Shown here: in pieces, positions 39,656 to 45,315 of the stretch
How the letters are laid out: each line of letters begins with the position of its first letter
Numbering within the stretch: the stretch's first letter is position 1
Source of the DNA: an uncultured Bacillota bacterium
Lineage (GTDB): Bacteria > Bacillota > Clostridia > Oscillospirales > Oscillospiraceae
DNA: 45,315 bases
Assembly: GCA_947073765.1 (NCBI GenBank)
Contig: CAMTMZ010000019.1
Coordinates: 1-45,315 of the forward strand
Reading direction: 5' to 3'
Translations under genes and position numbers: made by a program
The notes under the pieces: model-generated
The model's database searches: none
Seen by the model: the letters and a program-made list of their open reading frames with translations, nothing else
What the model was told of the DNA's origin: nothing

Positions 39656-42600
39656 TTATTTCGCCAGCAGCTCGTTGAGCGTCTCCAGCAGTTTGCCGAT
39701 ATTGATGGGTTTGGAGATATGGCCGTTCATGCCGGAGCGCAGCGCCTCCTGCTTATCCTCTTCAAAGGCATTGGCTGTCATAGCCAGGATGGGAATATTG
39801 GCCAGCCGTGGATTTTCCAGCCGGCGGATACACCGGGTGGCCTCATAGCCGTTCATCACAGGCATCTGCACATCCATCAGCACCGCCTGATACCAGCCGG
39901 GCTGGGAAGAGGCCACCATATCCACCGCCTCCCGGCCGTTCTCGGCGGTCTCCACCCGGAAACCGGACTCCTCTAAAATAGCGGCCGCAATCTCCTGGTT
40001 GAGCTCATTGTCCTCCACCAGCAGCACACGGCCGGTAATGGCGGCTTGGACCTGTTCTTCTCCCCGGCTGTCCTTCTCTTCCGACCCTACCACAGACAGC
40101 AGACAGCTGCGCAGCTCAGACAGAAACAAAGGCTTGGAGCAAAAGGCGCTGATGCCGGCCTCCCGGGCCTCATCCTCGATGTCTGACCAGTCATAGGCGG
40201 TGAGGACGATGATGGGCACGTCCTCTCCTGTCTCCTTCCGGATGCGGCGGGCCACCTCGATACCGTTCATGTCGGGCAGCAGCCAGTCGATAATGTAGAC
40301 GCTGTAGACGTCGTTGCGCATCACCGACTGGCGGGTGCGCAGCACCGCCTCCTTGCCGGACAGAGTCCACTCCGCCCGCAGCCCGATCTGCTGGAGCATA
40401 CAGGATACGCTGTCGCAGGTATTGAAGTCGTCATCCACCACCAGGGCCCGGCAGTTCTTCAGCTCCGGGATGCTCTTGGGCTCCCGCTCCTCAGAGCACA
40501 GCCGGAAGGTTATGGTCACCGTAAACTCGGTACCCACCCCCTGCTTGCTCTTTACCTCAATGGCGCCGTCCATCATGTCCACAATATTTTTGGTGATGGC
40601 CATACCCAGGCCGGTGCCCTGGATGCCGCTGGTGGTGGAGTTGCGCTCCCGCTCAAAGGGCTCGAAAATGCGGGCGACAAAGTCCTCGCTCATGCCGATG
40701 CCCGTGTCCTTAATCAGGAATTCATAGGTGGCGTGGCCGGCAGGGGCGCCGGGCCTCTCCGTTACCCGGATGCTCACCACTCCCCCGGCGGGGGTGTATT
40801 TTACCGCGTTGCTCAGCAGGTTGAGCAGAACCTGGTTCAGCCGCAGCCTGTCACAGTAGATCTCCTCATTCACCACGTCCACGGCGTCCATATAAAGCTC
40901 CAGCTGCTTGGCGTGGACATCCGCCTGGACAATGCTTCGCAGGCCGTGGAGAATATCTGGCATGGAGCAGGGCTTCTCCTCCAGAGACATTTTGCCGCTT
41001 TCGATCCGGCTCATATCCAGCACATCGTTGATGAGGCTGAGAAGATGGTTTCCGGAGGTCATGATCTTCTTCAGATAACCCTCCACCTGGTCCCGATGGT
41101 CGATGTGGGTGGTGGCCAGGGCGGTGAACCCGATGATGGCGTTCATGGGGGTGCGGATATCGTGGGACATGTTGGACAGGAACACACTCTTGGCGCGGCT
41201 GGCCCGGTTGGCCTGGTCCAAGGCATCCTTAAGCAGGTCCATCCGCTCCATCTCCTGCCGGGTCTCCTCATCCACGCTGCGGAAGCCCAGCACCACCACC
41301 CGTCCGCTCTCCCAATCGCCTGTTCGGACCGCCTTCATCTGGAAGTAGCGCACCTCACCGTCACACAGGGTGCTGTAGTTGGTGTAAAACTGCCCCCGGG
41401 CCCCCAGCTCAATGCGCAAACGCTCCCGGGTGCAGATGCCGCGCAGCATCTCCTTATCATCCGGGTGGACGCAGCGCTGGATATACCGCCCCATGCAGTC
41501 TTCCAGGGTAAGCTCACCGGAGAAGACATCACTCAGCACCCCAAGCCGGCACTCATGAATCCGCAGAGAGCGGCCGATACCGGTATCCAGATCGAACACA
41601 CACACCAGATTGTAGTCCACCGTCAGCGCCTGGACCAGCTCCATCTGCTGGCGCTCCCGGGTTAGGCGCCGCTGCTCCTCCCGCTGTTTTTGCGTTGTGT
41701 AGTCCAGGAGGAAGCGCTGGTAAAACAGCGCGCCATTTTCCTCCATCAGCTTTACATTGCCCATGACATGGCGGATTTCTCCGTTGGTATGGCGAACCCG
41801 ATACTCTATGTTGATGTTGTCCCCCACTTTAACCAGCGTTTTGATGCAGTCCCGCAGCCGCTCCCGATCCTCCTCCACCACAGAGGAGGCGATCATATCA
41901 AAGCCGCCGGCCAGAAGGGCCTCCTTTGATTCATAGCCCAATATCCGCAGGGCCGCGCGGTTGACACTGAGCATGCGGGAGCCGTCCAGCGTGTGGCACA
42001 TCACGCCGCAGTCCAGGGTGGTGAAGAGGTTCTCCAGCTCCCGATTCTTCTCGGTGATCTTCTCCTCAAAAGCCCGCTCCTGAGTCACATCAATGGCCAC
42101 GCCCACGGTGCCCATCACGCTGCCGTCACAGTCGTACAGGGGGGATTTGTAGGTGGTCAGCAGCCGAGTGCCCTCCCCGGTCTGGATGGTCTCCTCCGAC
42201 ATGCGGGTCTCCCTGGTCTCCATCACGATCCGCTCAGACTCAATGCACGCGGGATCATCCTGTTCCACGTCCCAGATATAGGCGTGACCTTGGCCCTGCA
42301 CCTGTTCCTTCGTCTTGTTCACCGTGGCGCAGAAGGAGGCATTCACCTTCTCATGGATGCCATCCTTGTCCTTAAACCAGACCAGGCTGGGCGTACTGTC
42401 AATGGCGGCCTCCAGATACTGGCTGGTCTGCCACAGGTCCAGACGCTGCTTCTGACACTCCTGCCAGCGCTTAAATCGGAAGCTCAGCTCCACCTGGGGC
42501 AGAGGGAGCGTCCACAGCTCGTCAGCCAGGGCCATGCTATCCCCCAGGGCAGCGGTCTGTTCCTTATCCGCCAACAGGATCAGTTGGGCAGAGGCCTTCC

Positions 42601-42805
42601 GCTCCTGGGCCAGAGCCCGAACTCCGTCCGCCCCGGAGGCGGGAACCACTAGTATCACATCCGCCCGGGCCAGCAGGTCCTTTCGAGGCTCGGCGCTGTC
42701 CAGAAAGGAGTGGTTAAACCCCTCCAAGGGCGGCATCCTCCGGATGGTCTCCAGCACTTGGGGCTGGCAGTTGATGAGATAAAACTCCATATGGCAGCGG
42801 TACAT
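39656..42805 (-). CDS. Cytoplasmic multi-PAS hybrid histidine kinase with two receivers
   Basis: 1049 residues, no membrane segment. Residues 1-120 look like a degenerate receiver-type domain without a clear phospho-acceptor set. PAS domains follow (SQYLEAAIDSTPSLVWFKDK; LFTTLDCGVMCHTLDGSRML; a third near 400-530). Then come HisKA (FLSNMSHDIRTPMNAIIGF), HATPase (NLLSNAVKYTPAGG, DTGIGMS, GTGLGM) and two receivers (IIDWLLPDMNG; VLMDVQMPVMNG). No output domain. The ATG at 42805 has GGAGGG 8 bases upstream; longer extension to 42904 lacks a site. Single-gene unit; partner unknown. Confidence 0.92.
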   Translation of the reverse strand: MYRCHMEFYLINCQPQVLETIRRMPPLEGFNHSFLDSAEPRKDLLARADVILVVPASGADGVRALAQERKASAQLILLADKEQTAALGDSMALADELWTLPLPQVELSFRFKRWQECQKQRLDLWQTSQYLEAAIDSTPSLVWFKDKDGIHEKVNASFCATVNKTKEQVQGQGHAYIWDVEQDDPACIESERIVMETRETRMSEETIQTGEGTRLLTTYKSPLYDCDGSVMGTVGVAIDVTQERAFEEKITEKNRELENLFTTLDCGVMCHTLDGSRMLSVNRAALRILGYESKEALLAGGFDMIASSVVEEDRERLRDCIKTLVKVGDNINIEYRVRHTNGEIRHVMGNVKLMEENGALFYQRFLLDYTTQKQREEQRRLTRERQQMELVQALTVDYNLVCVFDLDTGIGRSLRIHECRLGVLSDVFSGELTLEDCMGRYIQRCVHPDDKEMLRGICTRERLRIELGARGQFYTNYSTLCDGEVRYFQMKAVRTGDWESGRVVVLGFRSVDEETRQEMERMDLLKDALDQANRASRAKSVFLSNMSHDIRTPMNAIIGFTALATTHIDHRDQVEGYLKKIMTSGNHLLSLINDVLDMSRIESGKMSLEEKPCSMPDILHGLRSIVQADVHAKQLELYMDAVDVVNEEIYCDRLRLNQVLLNLLSNAVKYTPAGGVVSIRVTERPGAPAGHATYEFLIKDTGIGMSEDFVARIFEPFERERNSTTSGIQGTGLGMAITKNIVDMMDGAIEVKSKQGVGTEFTVTITFRLCSEEREPKSIPELKNCRALVVDDDFNTCDSVSCMLQQIGLRAEWTLSGKEAVLRTRQSVMRNDVYSVYIIDWLLPDMNGIEVARRIRKETGEDVPIIVLTAYDWSDIEDEAREAGISAFCSKPLFLSELRSCLLSVVGSEEKDSRGEEQVQAAITGRVLLVEDNELNQEIAAAILEESGFRVETAENGREAVDMVASSQPGWYQAVLMDVQMPVMNGYEATRCIRRLENPRLANIPILAMTANAFEEDKQEALRSGMNGHISKPINIGKLLETLNELLAK

Positions 42806-42842
42806 AAATTGTTCCCTCCAGCGCGGCATGTTGTTTATACTT

Positions 42843-42871
42843 ATTCTAATCCGCAAAGCACACCATGTCAA
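42843..42871 (-). promoter_or_regulatory. Promoter of the hybrid kinase gene
   Basis: Minus strand TTGACA (42871-42866), 17-base spacer, TAGAAT (42848-42843), about 40 bases before the ATG. Confidence 0.65.
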
Positions 42872-42883
42872 CCGAAAAGGGAC

Positions 42884-42917
42884 AAAAAGCCGGCAGTACA
42901 TCACCTGCCGGCTTTTT
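42884..42917 (-). terminator. Terminator of the PfkB kinase gene
   Basis: Arms AAAAAGCCGGCAG/CTGCCGGCTTTTT (42884-42896 with 42905-42917) with an 8-base loop; on the minus strand it ends in a T run. Confidence 0.85.
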
Positions 42918-42927
42918 ATCCTCCGTT

Positions 42928-43863
42928 TCAGCTCTCCAGAAAGGCCTCAATCTCTTCCCGAGCGGGCAGGGCCGGGATAGCTCCCTTTTTCTGCACTGTG
43001 AGCCCGCCGGCGGCATTGCCGTATTCCATGGCCCGGCTGACAATCTCCCGGGTGAGCTGGTCTGCCCGCTCCACCCCCTGGATGCGCAGACTGGACAGAA
43101 AAGCCCCCCAGAAGGCATCTCCCGCGCCGTTGGTATCAATACAGGGGACCTTGCGGGCGGCCACGTCCCAGCGCTCCCCGCCAAAGAAGCACCGGGCTCC
43201 GGCGCCCCCCAGCGTCTCCACGACCACGCGGACGCCAAACTCCTCCATCAGGCCAGGCAGGGCCTCCTCTCCGCCTACCATGCCCACCTCTTCGTCCGAT
43301 ACCTTCAGCAGATCCACATAGGGCAGGATCTCCCGCACTTTGGCCGCACAGGCCGCCTGGTTCCCGTTCCACATCACGCTGCGGTAGTTCACATCAAAAC
43401 TGACCAGCCTGCCCAGCTCATGCCCCAGGCGCAGAGCCTTGGCGGTGGCCTCAGCCGCCGGAGAGGCGGACAGGGAGCAGGACCCGGCATGGACGATGAC
43501 GCTGCCGCGGATATCCTCCTCCTTTACGGCAGACTCCTCCAGGAACATGTCCGCCCCCGGTTTCCGGGCAAAGGTGAAGCTTCGGTTGCCGTCAGGGGCC
43601 AGGGTGACAAAGGCCAAGGTGGTTATGGCCCTTTCGCACAGGGCCGGGTTGAGCACCTTCACGCCGTTTTCCTCCATGGTTCGCACCAGGAAGCGGCCAA
43701 AGTCGTCATCCCCCACGCTGCTGCAAATCCCTGCGGACAGCCCGCTACGGGCGGCCGCAACCGCAGCGTTGCCAGGGGCGCCGCCTGGGTTGCGAATATA
43801 GCTGGCCGGCTCGCTGCCAGGTGTGAAGTCGATTACAAGCTCTCCAAGGCTGTACAGATCCAT
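42928..43863 (-). CDS. PfkB-family carbohydrate kinase (fructokinase-like)
   Basis: 311 residues. Phosphorylates a sugar with ATP. Ribokinase/PfkB signatures: N-terminal LGELVIDF, the substrate loop NPGGAPGNAAVAAARSG, RSFTFARKPGAD, LLKVSDEEV, and the C-terminal anion hole and catalytic Asp in DTNGAGDAFWGAFL. Closest in style to fructokinases; substrate not proved. The frame continues far upstream, but ATG at 43863 gives the usual start with AAGGCGG upstream. Own promoter and terminator. Confidence 0.92.
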   Translation of the reverse strand: MDLYSLGELVIDFTPGSEPASYIRNPGGAPGNAAVAAARSGLSAGICSSVGDDDFGRFLVRTMEENGVKVLNPALCERAITTLAFVTLAPDGNRSFTFARKPGADMFLEESAVKEEDIRGSVIVHAGSCSLSASPAAEATAKALRLGHELGRLVSFDVNYRSVMWNGNQAACAAKVREILPYVDLLKVSDEEVGMVGGEEALPGLMEEFGVRVVVETLGGAGARCFFGGERWDVAARKVPCIDTNGAGDAFWGAFLSSLRIQGVERADQLTREIVSRAMEYGNAAGGLTVQKKGAIPALPAREEIEAFLES

Positions 43864-43897
43864 AGCGCATCCGCCTTTCCTTTGTTCTGATAGATCT

Positions 43898-43925
43898 ATT
43901 ATAGCAAATCCTGGGGGGATTGCAA
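43898..43925 (-). promoter_or_regulatory. Promoter of the PfkB kinase gene
   Basis: Minus strand TTGCAA (43925-43920), 16-base spacer, perfect TATAAT (43903-43898); it overlaps the 3' end of the glycosyltransferase gene. Confidence 0.6.
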
Positions 43926-45020
43926 GGGGACGTTTTCCGCCGCCCGCTCCATCTGCTCCAGATTGTTTTTCAGCCGCTGGCTGCCCGGCTCCAGCTCCAG
44001 GGCCCGCCTGGCCTCCTCCACCGCCTCCCGATAGGCGCCGGTGTAGTAGAGGGCCAGCGCCCGCAGGTCGTGGGGCAGGCTGCCCCAGGCGGCGGCCTCG
44101 CAGATATAACTTCTGGGCCGGACGGTAATGGCCAGGGCACAGGCGGTGAAGTAGAGCACCCCCTCCCACTCCTGCCGCTGGTAGAGCATGAGGGCCAGAT
44201 CGGTATAGGGCTCCCGCAGGTGCGGAGCCTCCGTGATGGCCCGGAGATACCAATCCCGGGCCTGGGCCGCTTCCCCCTTCTCCCAGTATGATTTAGCGAT
44301 GTACCGCATGGACGCCGCCCGCTCATCCCGCCAAAGGGCGGTGGGCATGTTTAAATGGTCCTTCAGGGTTCGGATGCAGTCGTCCCAGCGGCCCCGATAC
44401 ATGTACTCCCGGCCCAGATAGTGGACGTTGCGGTCGTCGCCCGGCTCCTCCCGGACGGACAGCTCCAACAGGGGGAGATACTGATCCCGGGATTTGGCAG
44501 GGTCCGGATGGTGGTCCAACTGCACCCCTTCGGCGCTCACCATGGGGCCGGGACTGCCCGTCCCCACCCAGCGCAGCACCTCGTGGACCGGATGGACCCA
44601 CTGATAGCCATGGCGGGCGTGAATCTTCTCATACCAGAACACCACCCCCTCAGAGCCGTCGGCGTTGAATGACCAGGTATACCGGTAGGAGGCCTGTCCC
44701 GCCCCCGGCACCCACACCCGTTCCAGCTCCTTTCGCCAGCCGGGATGAAACACCTCGTCCAGGTCGGTGCATACACAGATATCCGCGTCCTCCGGCACCA
44801 GCGCCAGGGAGCGGTTCCGGGCTGTGTCAAACCGCCAGGGGGATACGGGCTCCACCGTCACCTCCGCCCCCCGGGCGCGGAGTTTCTCCACGGTTTTATC
44901 CTCTGAACCGGTGTCCAGCACCACAACCTGGTCCGCCTCAGACATGGAGTCCATCCAGCCCTCAGCGAATTGCTCCTCATTTTTACAAATGGCATAGACG
45001 CACACCTTGTACTTCCCCAT
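43899..45020 (-). CDS. Family 2 glycosyltransferase with TPR-like C-terminus
   Basis: 373 residues. GT-A domain: YAICKNEEQFAEGWMDSM, VVLDTGSEDKTVEKL, and the metal/nucleotide motif CTDLDEVF (DxD type). The C-terminal half (about 215-373) is built of TPR-like helical repeats (RDQYLPLLELSVREEPGDDR, EREYMYRGRWDDCIRTL-like turns, ALYYTGAYREAVEEARRALE). AGGAGG lies before the ATG at 45020. The gene follows a collagen-like protein gene on the same strand, 58 bases apart. Such TPR glycosyltransferases in spore-formers often sit beside collagen-like glycoproteins. Confidence 0.88.
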   Translation of the reverse strand: MGKYKVCVYAICKNEEQFAEGWMDSMSEADQVVVLDTGSEDKTVEKLRARGAEVTVEPVSPWRFDTARNRSLALVPEDADICVCTDLDEVFHPGWRKELERVWVPGAGQASYRYTWSFNADGSEGVVFWYEKIHARHGYQWVHPVHEVLRWVGTGSPGPMVSAEGVQLDHHPDPAKSRDQYLPLLELSVREEPGDDRNVHYLGREYMYRGRWDDCIRTLKDHLNMPTALWRDERAASMRYIAKSYWEKGEAAQARDWYLRAITEAPHLREPYTDLALMLYQRQEWEGVLYFTACALAITVRPRSYICEAAAWGSLPHDLRALALYYTGAYREAVEEARRALELEPGSQRLKNNLEQMERAAENVPLQSPQDLL

Positions 45021-45045
45021 AAAAACCTCCTCTTGAAAGAACCGA

Positions 45046-45064
45046 CGCTCCCAAAGTGGGAGCG
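45046..45064 (-). other. Hairpin between the collagen-like and glycosyltransferase genes
   Basis: 8-bp stem CGCTCCCA/TGGGAGCG with a 3-base loop. The tail on the minus strand has only a short T-rich stretch, so partial termination with read-through is plausible. Confidence 0.45.
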
Positions 45065-45078
45065 CCGGAAGGTACAGA

Positions 45079-45315
45079 TCAGGTCGCGATAACACCGGCG
45101 GTCCTCAAAGAGGCCAGCAGCTCGTTGATCTTGTCTACAAGCTCCGGAGTTCCAGCTCCGGGATCCTCATCTGCTACAGCAGGGCCGGGTGTGATGGCGG
45201 GACCGGCAGGACCGGTGGGACCCTGGGCTCCCGTGGCACCGGTGGCGCCCGCAGCGCCGGCAGGGCCGGCAGGGCCAGTGGGACCGGTGGGACCGGCAGG
45301 ACCCTCGGCTCCCGT
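45079..45315 (-). CDS. Collagen-like repeat protein, C-terminal end only
   Basis: The window holds the last 78 codons; the start lies beyond 45315. Reading leftward, Gly-X-Y triplets ([36 protein letters not shown]) pass into a short linker ([20 protein letters not shown]) and a terminal helix ([19 protein letters not shown]). This matches surface or exosporium collagen-like proteins of spore-formers, whose Thr residues are often glycosylated. The following glycosyltransferase gene fits that role. The short helical end suggests trimerisation rather than a globular BclA-type head. Confidence 0.85.
   Translation of the reverse strand, partial: TGAEGPAGPTGPTGPAGPAGAAGATGATGAQGPTGPAGPAITPGPAVADEDPGAGTPELVDKINELLASLRTAGVIAT

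Noticed and set aside
40733-41665. 310-residue plus frame within the large hybrid kinase gene
   Set aside because: Antisense shadow of the PAS, HisKA and ATPase domains encoded on the minus strand.

Overview
The window looks like the chromosome of a GC-rich, spore-forming, anaerobic Firmicute of the Oscillospiraceae type (Flavonifractor / Pseudoflavonifractor / Lawsonibacter neighbourhood). This rests on protein style: a HisZ plus short HisG histidine pathway, DUF421/DUF4363 and collagen-like proteins, BlaI/BlaR1-type pairs, and strong AGGAGG ribosome sites. It is inference; no taxonomic marker is present.

Layout. 1-5.0 kb: a two-component system (kinase cut by the window edge), a ComEA-like protein, a D-Ala-D-Ala carboxypeptidase and a repeat-bearing DUF4397 protein. 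5.1-13.5 kb: a complete histidine operon, hisZ-G-D-C-B-H-A-F-IE plus a PHP histinolphosphatase, with one promoter and one terminator. 13.5-14.8 kb: a compact leftward phage-type lysis cassette (coiled-coil membrane protein, two holin-like proteins, CHAP endolysin) with no other phage genes. 15-23 kb: a ROK-like kinase-fold protein, a BlaI repressor with a BlaR1-like partner that has lost its metalloprotease domain, and a membrane hybrid histidine kinase translationally coupled to an orphan solute-binding lipoprotein.

23.5-32.7 kb: an integrated 9.1-kb element inserted in the 3' end of a tRNA-Gln(CTG) gene. A 23-bp core is duplicated at both ends, integrase arm-type repeats lie inside both ends, and the tRNA's original terminator has been left 9 kb away while the element supplies a substitute. 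The element has integrase and repressor on the plus strand. A divergent operon carries a small HTH protein, an excisionase, a replication initiator, a DnaB-like helicase, a PD-(D/E)XK nuclease and small unknown proteins. A rightward RHH/DUF4258/YgiT toxin-antitoxin-like unit sits inside it. No capsid, terminase or conjugation gene is recognisable, so it resembles a phage satellite (PICI-like) or a minimal integrative element. Its left end has a gene-free stretch packed with a dozen short palindromes. Most share an A/T centre (AAATTT or AAAATT) but have different, internally complementary arms. This is the most unusual structure in the window.

32.8-45.3 kb: aldose epimerase, the DUF421/DUF4363 pair, carAB for carbamoyl phosphate, a large cytoplasmic PAS hybrid kinase, a PfkB sugar kinase, a TPR glycosyltransferase and the end of a collagen-like protein that the glycosyltransferase may modify. 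CDS starts were chosen by ribosome-binding-site spacing and gene overlap.
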